A stretch of 64,000 nucleotides of DNA from DATAAP01 sp041690495 (GTDB lineage Bacteria; Pseudomonadota; Alphaproteobacteria; CACIAM-22H2), in NCBI GenBank assembly GCA_041690495.1, contig JAWLHE010000005.1, positions 124,001 to 188,000 on the forward strand, read 5' to 3'. Position 1 is the first letter of the stretch. Each line of letters begins with the position of its first letter. A program made the translations under genes and the position numbers. The notes beneath the pieces are model-generated. The model saw nothing but the letters and a program-made list of their open reading frames with translations, was not told the origin of the DNA and made no database searches. Of this stretch, positions 1-7,757 are shown one piece after another.

Positions 1-289
1 TCCTGAACCGGACCGTCAGGTTGTCGGAGACCTTGGTGACGCCGCCGACCTGGTAGAGGAAGTCCATATGCCACGAGGCGCGCCGGAATTCTCCGTCGGT
101 CGCCGACTGCAGGCCGACATCCTCCTGCATCTTCACGGCATCGCGGATGGCCGCGTCCTCGAACTTGCGCAGCGCCGCCCTGTCGATCTTGCCCTGCTTG
201 TGCTCCTCGCGCGCCTTCAGCACCTCCCTGGGGCGCAGCAGGCTCCCGACATGATCGGCGCGGAACGGCGGCTTGGTACGGCTCGTCAT
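1..289 (-). CDS. MetE-like cobalamin-independent methionine synthase family protein (5' part only)
   Basis: Reading leftwards from an ATG at 289, the frame stays open to the window edge, so only the first 96 residues are visible. The start MTSRTKPPFRADHVGSLLRP is the usual N-terminus of short MetE-like proteins related to the C-terminal catalytic half of 5-methyltetrahydropteroyltriglutamate-homocysteine methyltransferase. The following TDGEFRR is also typical. A purine-rich AAGGGGAG lies just upstream and supports this ATG. Members act on methyl transfer to thiols, but many short paralogues have no assigned substrate, so true methionine synthesis is not proven. The catalytic zinc site would lie outside the window. 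Confidence 0.75.
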   Translation of the reverse strand, partial: MTSRTKPPFRADHVGSLLRPREVLKAREEHKQGKIDRAALRKFEDAAIRDAVKMQEDVGLQSATDGEFRRASWHMDFLYQVGGVTKVSDNLTVRFR

Positions 290-546
290 GGCAACTCCCC
301 TTCCGGCAAGACACGCAGCCTGCCTTGGATTCTGATTAGAGGCGCGATTTTGGCCGGGGCCTCCGGTCAGCGCAACCGCGGCACGGTGCCCCTCGGGAAG
401 GCACGCGGGGAGGATCCAAGCGGCACATCCGGCATCCGTCCATGAACTGAAGCGCGCCGGCCTTCGGACGCCAAGCTCGGCCGGGCGACAGGCGCGACCG
501 CGAGCGGCGGCAGGACAGCGCCCGCGCGGCGGTGTAGACTCGCGCC

Positions 547-1191
547 ATGGATACGCGCACCTTGCCGCTGCTCACGCGCCGCACCCTGATCGCCGGTTTA
601 GGCGGAACCACCCTTGCCGCAGCGCTGGGCAGCGCCGCGGCGCAAACCCGCTTTCGCCCGACTCCCGCACAGACAGAAGGTCCATTCTATCCGGTCGAAT
701 TTCCGGCGGAGGTCGACAGCGATCTCGTGCGGATCGGCGGCGGTGAGCCGGCACGAGGCGAGATCATCCACCTCCGCGGCCGTGTTCGCGACGTTTCCGG
801 CAAATCAATTCGCGATGCGCAGGTCGAGATCTGGCAGTGCGATCACAACGGCATCTATCGCCATCCGCGCGACTCCGGATTCGCGCGGCTCGATCGGAAT
901 TTCCAGGGCTACGGCCGGACCACGACCCGTGCCGACGGCAGCTATGCCTTCCGCACGATCAAGCCGGTTCCGTACAGCGGCCGCACACCGCACGTCCATT
1001 TCGCCGTCGCGGCACCCGGCCGCCCGCGCCTGGTCACCCAGATGTATCTTGCCGGCGAGCCGCGCAACGATCGCGATTTCCTCTACCGCCGCCTTGGGGA
1101 TACGCAGTCGCTCGTCACCGTGACGTTGCAGCCCGCAGCGACGATCGAGCCAAACACTCTGACCGCCAATTTCGACATCGTGCTCGGTTGA
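547..1191 (+). CDS. Intradiol ring-cleavage dioxygenase, Tat-exported
   Basis: This 214-residue protein starts with a twin-arginine signal (RRTLIAGLGG near residues 10-19, ending around AAAQT), so it should be folded in the cytoplasm and exported. The mature part carries TEGPFYP, the conserved opening of the protocatechuate 3,4-dioxygenase / hydroxyquinol dioxygenase family. Candidate Fe(III) ligands follow: a Tyr in GIYRHP, a Tyr in GYGRT, and the His pair in TPHVHFAV. The family splits catechol-type rings between the hydroxyls. Exported versions are common in soil bacteria, and their substrates are mostly unknown. No aromatic-catabolism genes adjoin it. Confidence 0.85.
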   Translation: MDTRTLPLLTRRTLIAGLGGTTLAAALGSAAAQTRFRPTPAQTEGPFYPVEFPAEVDSDLVRIGGGEPARGEIIHLRGRVRDVSGKSIRDAQVEIWQCDHNGIYRHPRDSGFARLDRNFQGYGRTTTRADGSYAFRTIKPVPYSGRTPHVHFAVAAPGRPRLVTQMYLAGEPRNDRDFLYRRLGDTQSLVTVTLQPAATIEPNTLTANFDIVLG

Positions 1192-1283
1192 CGGTCGCCT
1201 ACGGCGCGCCGTCGTCAGCGCGCGACATGCAACGATAGCTGCGCAAGCCATCGGCACGTCTATGAGCCGCGTGCGGTGGGGCG

Positions 1284-2216
1284 TTAGCGCCGAAAGCGCC
1301 GCAGAAAGCGCCAGATCTCGTCCGCAACCTCGATGCCCCGGCCCTGCCGGCCGGACTGCGGTTCGCCCGCTCCGCGATCCCGCGCAATCGAGGGCGGCAG
1401 ATCGCCGCCATCGATGCGGATAAGCAGCACCTCGGCACCGTCGCGGCAATCGCGGGAGTGAATCGCCGCAACGGTCGCTCCGTCCGCCGGCTCGCGATCC
1501 GGCAGCGCTTCGAGAGTCCAGTCGCGACACTCGTTGCGCGTTCGCCAGAACTCGACGGTGTCGGGGACCGACAGCATTCGGCCCTGCGGCCCCTCGACGC
1601 CGTCATAGTCGCGAAGCGGATCCGCGGTGGCGCCGAGCACGAGCATCGGCACCGGCCGTCCAGGCGGGCAGTCCGCGACCTGGTGCTCGGTCATACCGGC
1701 CAGCACGACCGCTACCGCCGCCAGCCGGTCGGCGAGAGCACAGGCTGCCGTGAATGCCATCAGCCCGCCGTTTGCGTATCCGATGACGTAGATGCGCTGC
1801 GGGTCGGCCGACCCGTCGCCGACCAGACGCTCGATCAGCCGCCTGAGCAGAGCGATATCGTCGACGCGCGTGCCATCGACAACCGGCATCGGACGATCGA
1901 TCGGGCGCCCGTAGCTCCAGTGCTGGTCGACACCATCGGGATAGGCGACGATGAATCCCTCGCGGTCGGCCACTGGATCGAGGCCGAGCCGCCGGCGCAT
2001 ACCGGCCCCGTCGCCACCGCGGTCATGCAGCGCGATGACCAGCGGCTGCGGCGACGGCCACGTGCCCGCCGGTCTGTGCAGCTGCACGGCCCGGTCAAGC
2101 TCTTGCACCCGGATCGTAAAACGTTCCAGGGCCGCGGCCGGTACAGCCATGCCGAGCCCGCATGCAACCGAGACATACAGCGCCGCTGCCTGCAGCATTT
2201 GCCGACACCTACTCAT
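1284..2216 (-). CDS. Exported PHB-depolymerase/LpqC-like alpha/beta hydrolase, apparently inactive
   Basis: A 310-residue protein with an N-terminal signal (about residues 1-29, ending PAAALERF) and the fold markers of the polyhydroxybutyrate depolymerase / feruloyl esterase-like family: PLVIALHDRGG, FIVAYPDGVDQHW and RIYVIGYANGG. In active relatives the nucleophile elbow reads G-x-S-x-GG. Here it is G146-Y-A148-N-GG, with Ala in place of Ser. The aspartate (ATADP, about 199) is retained. The usual GHTWPG region carrying the catalytic His reads GGDLPPS. It is therefore likely a pseudo-enzyme or binding protein. The frame is intact with no sign of decay. It is followed by the carbonic anhydrase-like gene on the same side after about 50 bases. 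Confidence 0.75.
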   Translation of the reverse strand: MSRCRQMLQAAALYVSVACGLGMAVPAAALERFTIRVQELDRAVQLHRPAGTWPSPQPLVIALHDRGGDGAGMRRRLGLDPVADREGFIVAYPDGVDQHWSYGRPIDRPMPVVDGTRVDDIALLRRLIERLVGDGSADPQRIYVIGYANGGLMAFTAACALADRLAAVAVVLAGMTEHQVADCPPGRPVPMLVLGATADPLRDYDGVEGPQGRMLSVPDTVEFWRTRNECRDWTLEALPDREPADGATVAAIHSRDCRDGAEVLLIRIDGGDLPPSIARDRGAGEPQSGRQGRGIEVADEIWRFLRRFRR

Positions 2217-2267
2217 CCGGTCCGGATCTTCGTTGCGCTTCCGTCGGACTCACAACGAATGCCGGCG

Positions 2268-2831
2268 TCACGCGTTGCGGTCGGCTTCCGCAATTGGACC
2301 GCGCCGATGCCGCTCGCGATACTCCGCGCCAAGCGCGGCGTAGCGACCCGGCAGACGCTCGATCATGGCCAAGTCGCTCGGGCCGAGCTCGCGCAGCTTC
2401 CTCGCCGGGCTGCCGCCCCACAGCTCACCCTTCCGGACGCGCTTGCCCGGCGTCACCAGCGCTCCGGCCGCGACCATGGCACCGCTCTCGACCACAGCGC
2501 CGTCAAGCACGACCGCCTTGATGCCGATCATGCACTTGTCCTCGAGGACGCAGCCGTGCAGCACGCACATATGCCCGATCGTCACGTCGTCGCCGATCAG
2601 GGTCGGCCAGTCGCCACCCATGCCGGTGCAATGGATCATCGTCCCGTCCTGCACGTTGGTGCGCACGCCGATGCGGATGCGGTTGACATCGCCGCGGACG
2701 ATCACGCCGAACCACAGATTGGCCTGCGCCCCGATCTCGACGTCGCCGATCACCGTCGCCGTCTGCGCGATGAAGGCGTCCGGGGCGATGACCGGGTTGT
2801 GATTGCGATAGGGTAGGATCAGGCCCGCCAT
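2268..2831 (-). CDS. Gamma-class carbonic anhydrase family protein (PaaY/YrdA-like)
   Basis: This 187-residue protein has the left-handed beta-helix hexapeptide pattern throughout (VIGDVEIGAQANLWFGVIV, IRIGVRTNVQDGTMIH, DDVTIGHMCVLHGC). The three zinc-ligand histidines of the gamma-carbonic anhydrase family correspond to the His in GTMIHC and those in IGHMCVLHG. A typical tail follows (GSPARKLREL, then an amphipathic helix). Proteins of this type hydrate CO2 or act as thioesterases (PaaY); the sequence does not decide which. It is transcribed after argC, with a 28-base gap, so it probably shares that transcript. Confidence 0.88.
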   Translation of the reverse strand: MAGLILPYRNHNPVIAPDAFIAQTATVIGDVEIGAQANLWFGVIVRGDVNRIRIGVRTNVQDGTMIHCTGMGGDWPTLIGDDVTIGHMCVLHGCVLEDKCMIGIKAVVLDGAVVESGAMVAAGALVTPGKRVRKGELWGGSPARKLRELGPSDLAMIERLPGRYAALGAEYRERHRRGPIAEADRNA

Positions 2832-2859
2832 CGTGCTGGTCTGCCGCAGCTGGAATCGT

Positions 2860-3798
2860 TCAGGCCAGGCCGAGCATCAGTGCGATGTTCTGAACCGCGG
2901 CACCCGACGCACCCTTGCCCAGATTGTCGAGACGCGCCACCAGCACCGCCTGCCGGTGCTTCTCGTTGGCATAGACGCGCAGCTCCATGGCATCGGTGTT
3001 GTTGAGCGCCTCCGGCTCGAGCCGGCCGCTATCGCCTTCGGCGACCGGCACGACCTTCACGAGTCTGCTCTTCGCGTAGCGTGCCGCCAGCGCCGCGTGC
3101 AGATCGGCCGCCTTCGGCTTTCCCGGCAGCGTGTCGAGATGCAGCGGGACGCTGACCAGCATGCCCTGCCGGAAATTGCCGACCGACGGCACGAAGATCG
3201 GCCGCCGCGTCAGGCGCGAGAACTTCTGCAGCTCCGGCACGTGCTTGTGCTCGAGGCCGAGCGCATACAGCTCGAAGGCCGGCGCCTTGCCGCCCTCATA
3301 AGCCTCGATCATGCTCCTGCCGCCGCCCGAATAGCCGCTGACGGCGTTGACCGTCACGGGATAGTCGGCGGGCAGCAGGCCCGCATCGACCAGCGGCCGC
3401 AGCAATGCGATGCCGCCGGAAGGATAGCAGCCCGGATTGGCGACGCGCCGCGCATTGCGAACCGCGGCTTCCTGGTCCGCATCCAGCTCCGGAAATCCGT
3501 AGACCCAGCCCTCGGCGACACGGTGCGCCGTGCTGGCATCGACGATGCGCGGGCCCTTCTCGCCCATCGCATCGACCATCGCGACAGTCTCCTTCGCCGC
3601 GGCGTCAGGCAGGCACAGGACCACGACCTCGCTCTGGGCGAGGATGTCGCGCTTGGCGGCAGGATCCTTGCGCTGCTCCGGCGCGATGCTCTTCAGCGAG
3701 ATGCCGCGTAGGGCCGCGAGGCGCTGGCGGATGCCGAGGCCGGTCGTGCCGGCTTCGCCGTCAATGAATACGGTGTGCGTGAGCCTCGCGCTGTCCAT
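2860..3798 (-). CDS. argC: N-acetyl-gamma-glutamyl-phosphate reductase, type 2
   Basis: ArgC reduces N-acetyl-glutamyl phosphate to the semialdehyde with NADPH, the third step of arginine synthesis. The roughly 312-residue length and the opening VFIDGEAGTTGLGIRQRL mark the shorter type 2 subfamily. The active-site cysteine lies in NPGCYPSGG, and GYSGGG follows. I chose the ATG at 3798 (MDSARL) because AAGGA lies about 10 bases upstream; a TTG three codons earlier is a weaker option. It lies downstream of rplM-rpsI on the same strand, a linkage common in alphaproteobacteria, but a strong terminator at 3855-3885 separates it from rpsI. Confidence 0.93.
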   Translation of the reverse strand: MDSARLTHTVFIDGEAGTTGLGIRQRLAALRGISLKSIAPEQRKDPAAKRDILAQSEVVVLCLPDAAAKETVAMVDAMGEKGPRIVDASTAHRVAEGWVYGFPELDADQEAAVRNARRVANPGCYPSGGIALLRPLVDAGLLPADYPVTVNAVSGYSGGGRSMIEAYEGGKAPAFELYALGLEHKHVPELQKFSRLTRRPIFVPSVGNFRQGMLVSVPLHLDTLPGKPKAADLHAALAARYAKSRLVKVVPVAEGDSGRLEPEALNNTDAMELRVYANEKHRQAVLVARLDNLGKGASGAAVQNIALMLGLA

Positions 3799-3854
3799 GG
3801 CCGTCAATCCTTCCGTGCCGATACCTTAGCCGAAATCCCTGATTGCCAAAATCG

Positions 3855-3885
3855 AAAGGGGCGCTCCGGTGAGGAGCGCCCCTTT
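3855..3885 (-). terminator. Rho-independent terminator after rpsI
   Basis: AAAGGGGCGCTCC (3855-3867) and GGAGCGCCCCTTT (3873-3885) form a perfect 13-base-pair stem with a five-base loop. Read on the minus strand it follows the rpsI stop by about 40 bases and ends in TTTCGATTTT. The stem is symmetrical and could also stop transcription from the left, although no gene runs that way here. Confidence 0.9.
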
Positions 3886-3925
3886 GATTGAACACGCCCC
3901 TCGCCGGGGCTGATCGCGATCGCGA

Positions 3926-4426
3926 TCAGCGCTTGGAGAACTGGAAGCTGCGTCGCGCCTTGGCGCGACCATACTTCTTGCGCTCGACCACGCGCGGGTC
4001 GCGGGTGAGAAAGCCGCCGGTCTTGAGCGACGGGCGAAGCTCGGGCTCGAACAGAGTGAGTGCCTTGCTGATGCCGTGCCGCACCGCACCGGCCTGGCCG
4101 GAAAGCCCGCCCCCGGTCACCGTGCAAATGACATCGAACTGGCCGGTCCGGTTGGCCGTAACGAAGGGCTGCTGGATCATCATGCGCAGCACCGGCCGCG
4201 CGAAATAGATCTGCTGGTCGCGGCCGTTCACGGTGATCTTGCCGTTGCCCGGCTTGATCCACACGCGCGCGACGGCGTTCTTGCGCTTGCCGGTCGCGTA
4301 GGAGCGGCCCTGCTCGTCGCGCTGCGGCTCGGGCAGCTCACGCTGCGCCTCGGCCGCCGCCACCGCGGCACCAGTCGCGATCGCCAGATCGGCGAGTGTG
4401 CGGGTCTGTGTCGTCCGTTCCGCCAT
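3926..4426 (-). CDS. rpsI: 30S ribosomal protein S9
   Basis: S9 is a small-subunit protein whose C-terminal tail reaches the P-site tRNA. The 166-residue product has an alphaproteobacterial N-terminal extension (about 45 residues, Ala/Glu-rich), then ATGKRKNAVARVWIKPGNGK, the core S9 motif, and ends KKYGRAKARRSFQFSKR. The terminal SKR is the universally kept tRNA-contacting end. Its start is two bases downstream of the rplM stop, giving tight coupling. A 20-base perfect palindrome (3910-3929, built from GATCGC) spans the stop codon. Confidence 0.97.
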   Translation of the reverse strand: MAERTTQTRTLADLAIATGAAVAAAEAQRELPEPQRDEQGRSYATGKRKNAVARVWIKPGNGKITVNGRDQQIYFARPVLRMMIQQPFVTANRTGQFDVICTVTGGGLSGQAGAVRHGISKALTLFEPELRPSLKTGGFLTRDPRVVERKKYGRAKARRSFQFSKR

Positions 4427-4428
4427 GA

Positions 4429-4911
4429 TCAGGCGCTCCGCTTGTTCTTCGGATTGAGCTTGGCGAGGTCAAGCACCGTCGGGCTCTGCGCCGCGTGCGG
4501 GTGCTGGGCCCCCTTGTAGACCTTGAGATTGCCCAGCTGCCGGCGCGCGAGCGGGCTCTCCTTCTTCAGCATGCGCTCGACGGCCTTCTCGATCATCCGC
4601 TCGGGATGCTTGCCGCTCAGCGTTTCGATCGGCGTGCGCTGCTTGATGCCGCCGACATAGCCGGTATACCAGTGGAAAACCTTGTCGGTCATCTTGCGGC
4701 CGGTGAGCCGCACCTTCTCCGCATTGATGATCACGACGTTGTCGCCGCAATCGACATGCGGCGTGAAATTCGGCTTGTGCTTGCCCTTGAGGCGCATTGC
4801 CACGACCGAGGCGAGCCGGCCCAGAACGACGCCGTCCGCGTCGATCAGGATCCATTTCTTCTGCTTCGCCGCATCGGCTGCGCTGAGGGAAGCTGTCTGC
4901 TTCGTCTGCAT
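4429..4911 (-). CDS. rplM: 50S ribosomal protein L13
   Basis: L13 is an early-assembling large-subunit protein. The 160-residue product contains the family signatures KWILIDADGVVLGRLAS near residues 20-36, HVDCGDNVVIINAEKVRLTG, and GMLP-region equivalents ending in KVYKGAQHPHAAQSP. It is the first gene of the rplM-rpsI operon, with a promoter at 4966-4994 and a leader of about 50 bases. Confidence 0.97.
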   Translation of the reverse strand: MQTKQTASLSAADAAKQKKWILIDADGVVLGRLASVVAMRLKGKHKPNFTPHVDCGDNVVIINAEKVRLTGRKMTDKVFHWYTGYVGGIKQRTPIETLSGKHPERMIEKAVERMLKKESPLARRQLGNLKVYKGAQHPHAAQSPTVLDLAKLNPKNKRSA

Positions 4912-4965
4912 GTTCTCACCACGTCCTGCGGGCGCCTGGACAGTCGCCCGCGTTGAAGGCGGCGG

Positions 4966-4994
4966 AGTATCTGAATCGGATCGCCCCGCGTCAA
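4966..4994 (-). promoter_or_regulatory. Sigma-70 type promoter for rplM-rpsI
   Basis: On the minus strand TTGACG (4994-4989) is followed after exactly 17 bases by GATACT (4971-4966). These are five of six and four of six matches to the housekeeping -35 and -10. Transcription would start near 4959, leaving a leader of about 48 bases before the L13 start codon. Confidence 0.65.
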
Positions 4995-5123
4995 CTCAAA
5001 TCCGTTGAAAACCGGATAATTAGGGGGCTGGTAGCATGATACCGCGCGCCTATCTGGCGGTTCGGCCGAAACTTTCGGGTTCCCGAGATCGGGCGCAAGA
5101 TCCTGACCGAGCGCTCCTTTCGC

Positions 5124-5555
5124 CTAGCGCGATCTGACCGCCTCGGGTGGAAGAGCATAGGTGCCGGTCGCGTGGGCGACCGGCTCGTCGTCGCCGATGG
5201 AGAACAGGGTGACCTCGCCATAGGCAAGGCGCCTGCCGCAACGGATCAGCCGCGCTTCGCAGATCACGTCTCCCGCCTGCGGCCGGCGCAGGAAGGTCAT
5301 GTTCAGGTTCGATGTCACCGCCATCTCGCCGTTCGGAGCCACGCTCATAACCACCGCATAGAGCGCATAGTCGGCCAGCCCCATCATGGCCGGGCCGCTG
5401 ACCGTGCCGCCGGCGCGCACGAATTCGCCCCGGAATGGCAGACGGACGCGAGCGCGCCCCTTCTCGAGTTCCTCCACCTCGAGGCCAAAAACGCCGGCGA
5501 GCGGGGTCGTCTTTCGTGTCCGCTCCATGAATTCCGCTGCCGTTATCAGGGGCAT
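5124..5555 (-). CDS. PaaI-family acyl-CoA thioesterase (hotdog fold)
   Basis: A 143-residue hotdog protein. The motif GGTVSGPAMMGLADYALYAVV is the PaaI-type active-site helix, with the Asp of LADYAL as the usual catalytic acid, and SNLNMTFLRRPQAGD follows. Such enzymes release free acids from aromatic or short acyl-CoA. The open frame runs on to 5783, but the ATG at 5555 has GGAAGGA ten bases upstream and matches family length; the longer version would run through the TetR promoter. It is divergent from a TetR regulator with a crotonase behind it, suggesting joint control of acyl-CoA metabolism. Confidence 0.85.
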   Translation of the reverse strand: MPLITAAEFMERTRKTTPLAGVFGLEVEELEKGRARVRLPFRGEFVRAGGTVSGPAMMGLADYALYAVVMSVAPNGEMAVTSNLNMTFLRRPQAGDVICEARLIRCGRRLAYGEVTLFSIGDDEPVAHATGTYALPPEAVRSR

Positions 5556-5589
5556 GGCCGCGCCGTCCTTCCAGCTACGCTCAGAAATT

Positions 5590-5647
5590 TGAACGCCGTT
5601 CAGGCAATTGGTTAAACACTGTTCGAATAAATGAACATTGATATAAT
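5590..5647 (+). promoter_or_regulatory. Divergent control region: two inverted repeats and an extended -10 promoter
   Basis: Two inverted repeats sit between the thioesterase and tetR. TGAACGCCGTTCA (5590-5602) has five-base arms. TGTTC-N8-GAACA spans 5620-5637. Both use GAAC/GTTC half sites and are plausible TetR operators. TGATATAAT (5639-5647) is a perfect extended -10 element directly before the regulator. The predicted transcript start falls on the tetR ATG itself. Confidence 0.6.
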
Positions 5648-5652
5648 GAGCA

Positions 5653-6318
5653 ATGGTCCGAGCCGCGGCAATAAGAAAGCCGATCCTGTCGCCGACACCC
5701 GAATCGGCTGACGCCCGACGCGACGCGGTTCGCGACTTCAAGCGCGCGGCGATTCTGGCGGCCGCGCAGGGCGTCTTCGGCAAGGCCGGGCTGGAGGGGG
5801 CGACGATCCGCGCGATCGCCCAGGCGGCCGGCTATACCGCGGGCGCCGTGTATTCTTATTATCCGACGAAAGAAGCGATCTATGCGGATATCCTCGCCCA
5901 CTCGCTGGCGGCACTGCGCGACGCGGTCGAGGCCGCTTCCGGCACCGCTCCGGACGACGAGTCCCGGGTGCGGCTGACGGTCCGCGCTTTCTTCGACTAC
6001 TATCGCGCCCACCCGCAGGAACTCGAGCTCGGCTTCTACCTGTTCCAGGGCTTGCGCCCGCGCGGCCTGTCCCGCGATTTCGACCGCGCCCTCAACAGCC
6101 GCCTCATCGCGGCCCTGATGCGCATCCGCGCCGCAATCATGCGCTTCGGAGGCTTGCGCCCGCTCGCCGCGCACCACGAGACGGTCGCCGCGATGTGCCA
6201 TATTGCCGGCGTGTTGGTGATGGCGCGCACGGGCCGGCTCAAGACTTTGGGCGCCGACCCCGAGATGCAGATGGATCATTATATCGAGGCGCTGATCGCG
6301 CGCATCAGGCCGGCCTGA
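5653..6318 (+). CDS. TetR/AcrR family transcriptional regulator
   Basis: A 221-residue repressor. The N-terminal helix-turn-helix reads FKRAAILAAAQGVFGKAGLEG then TIRAIAQAAGYTAGAVYSYY with PTKEAIYADIL, the classic TetR pattern at about residues 25-75. The rest is the helical ligand domain. There is no Shine-Dalgarno sequence before the ATG at 5653, and the consensus -10 ends six bases before it, so the message is probably leaderless. Neighbours (thioesterase divergent, crotonase 37 bases downstream) suggest an acyl-CoA or fatty-acid effector, in the manner of FadR/PsrA-type TetR proteins. That is inference only. Confidence 0.9.
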   Translation: MVRAAAIRKPILSPTPESADARRDAVRDFKRAAILAAAQGVFGKAGLEGATIRAIAQAAGYTAGAVYSYYPTKEAIYADILAHSLAALRDAVEAASGTAPDDESRVRLTVRAFFDYYRAHPQELELGFYLFQGLRPRGLSRDFDRALNSRLIAALMRIRAAIMRFGGLRPLAAHHETVAAMCHIAGVLVMARTGRLKTLGADPEMQMDHYIEALIARIRPA

Positions 6319-6355
6319 AAGACCGGTTCAACCGAAGGCACCGAGGGAGGAAGCG

Positions 6356-7186
6356 ATGGCAACCGCAGCGAAGGGAAAGACGAAAGAGCAGGTCCTGGTC
6401 GAGAAGAACGGCCCGGTGACGACCGTCATCCTGAACCGGCCTGAGGTCCGCAACTGCGTCGACACGCCGACCGGCCGGAAGCTGGTTGATGCCTTTCTCG
6501 ACTTCGAGCGCGATCCCGAAGCCGCTGTGGCGGTGTTCTGGGGGACCGGCGGAGCGTTCTGCGCCGGCGGCGACCTTAAGGCCCTGTCGGAGAGCAACGG
6601 CAAGGACTGGTCCGAGGACTTCGCCTTCCGCGAGAACGGCAATGGCGAGCTGCCGCAGGGTCCGCTCGGCCCGTCCCGACTGCAACTCTCCAAGCCCGTC
6701 ATCGCCGCGGTCGCCGGCCCGGCCGTCGCCGGAGGCATGGAGCTGGCGCTGTGGTGCGACATCCGGGTCATGGAGGAAGACGCCTATTTCGGTGTCTACT
6801 GCCGTCGCTGGGGCGTGCCGCTGATCGACGGCGGCACGGTGCGGCTGCCGCGCATCATCGGCATGGGCCGCGCCCTTGACATCATCCTGACCGGCCGTCA
6901 GGTCATGGCCGAGGAAGCCCTGCGCATCGGCATGTGCGAGCGGATCGTACCGAAAGGGCAGTCGCGCCAGGCCGCGGAGTCGCTGGCCCAGGAAATCGCC
7001 CGCTTCCCGCGCGAGTGCATGCTCGCCGACCGCAATTCGGTCCACCGCGCCTGGGGCAAGCCGACCCGCGAGGCGATGCGCGAGGAATACTGGTATGGCC
7101 AGTCGTGTCTGAAGAACGAAGGCGTCGCCGGGGCTACCCGCTTCAAGGACGGCAAGGGCCGCCATGGCGACTACAGGAACATCTGA
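6356..7186 (+). CDS. Crotonase / enoyl-CoA hydratase family protein
   Basis: A 276-residue crotonase fold protein. TVILNRPEVRN, GGAFCAGGDLKAL (oxyanion hole) and VAGPAVAGGMELALWCDIRV (second oxyanion NH and the catalytic Glu in GGME) are all present. The C-terminus ends in the long helical trimerisation segment. The family hydrates or isomerises enoyl-CoA esters; the substrate cannot be read from the sequence. A good Shine-Dalgarno (GAGGGAGGAAG) precedes the ATG. It lies 37 bases after tetR on the same strand and is probably its cotranscribed target. Confidence 0.9.
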   Translation: MATAAKGKTKEQVLVEKNGPVTTVILNRPEVRNCVDTPTGRKLVDAFLDFERDPEAAVAVFWGTGGAFCAGGDLKALSESNGKDWSEDFAFRENGNGELPQGPLGPSRLQLSKPVIAAVAGPAVAGGMELALWCDIRVMEEDAYFGVYCRRWGVPLIDGGTVRLPRIIGMGRALDIILTGRQVMAEEALRIGMCERIVPKGQSRQAAESLAQEIARFPRECMLADRNSVHRAWGKPTREAMREEYWYGQSCLKNEGVAGATRFKDGKGRHGDYRNI

Positions 7187-7195
7187 GCCTGCGGT

Positions 7196-7606
7196 TTAAG
7201 TCAGGAGGGTGGCGGTTCCCCGGGCATCGACCGCCCGCTCGAGCCTTGCCCGGGCTGTCGTCAGCGCGTCCTCGAGCTGCTCGTGCGAGAACGGCTTGCC
7301 GACGATGGCAACGCAGGGCAGTTCGAGCGCGGTCAGGCTCAACCCCGGCGCATCGGCGGTGATCAGGACCGGCAGTGTCCCGAATTTGGCATGGAGCCGC
7401 CGCGCGACTTCCAGCCCGTCCATGCGTCCGATAAGACGAATATCGATTAGTGCGACGTCCGGCGGCTGCGCGTCGGCGATGGCCAGAGCCTCGGGGCCGG
7501 ACGCGGCGGTGCCGCACAGCTCATAGCCGGCCTCGATGGCGATCCGCCCGATATGCACCGCGAGCAATGGCTCGTCCTCGACGACAAGGATGCTGGGACA
7601 ACTCAT
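7196..7606 (-). CDS. Single-domain response regulator (receiver domain only)
   Basis: A 136-residue CheY-like protein with no output domain. Acidic pocket VVEDEPLL (residues about 7-14), phospho-acceptor Asp in VALIDIR (about 52) and the lysine of IVGKPFS (about 100) are intact. The Thr/Ser switch position lies in LITADAP. I take the ATG at 7606, preceded by GAAGGAGTGCAA; the frame runs upstream to 7759 without support. It is divergent from a LuxR-type regulator, and no histidine kinase is adjacent, so its partner is elsewhere. Architecture resembles alphaproteobacterial PhyR-pathway or stand-alone receivers. Confidence 0.85.
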   Translation of the reverse strand: MSCPSILVVEDEPLLAVHIGRIAIEAGYELCGTAASGPEALAIADAQPPDVALIDIRLIGRMDGLEVARRLHAKFGTLPVLITADAPGLSLTALELPCVAIVGKPFSHEQLEDALTTARARLERAVDARGTATLLT

Positions 7607-7757
7607 TTGCACTCCTTCCAGAGCCGCTGTCCCACCCGCCAGCGTCACTGTCGAGTCAGCGCCCGATTCGGTAAACAAGTTATTAACATCGTGAGCTTGA
7701 CCTTCGTACCCGCTTCCTGCTGAGGTCAATCCGTCGTGATGTCTCGGCGGAGCGCGC

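Noticed and set aside
1458..2816. 452-codon plus-strand frame over the hydrolase and carbonic anhydrase genes
   Set aside because: Composition is shadow-like (Arg/His-rich, no domains), and the opposite strand holds two recognisable families.
3910..3929. 20-base palindrome at the rpsI stop as an operator
   Set aside because: It consists of repeated GATCGC, common in GC-rich coding DNA, and the true terminator follows at 3855-3885.
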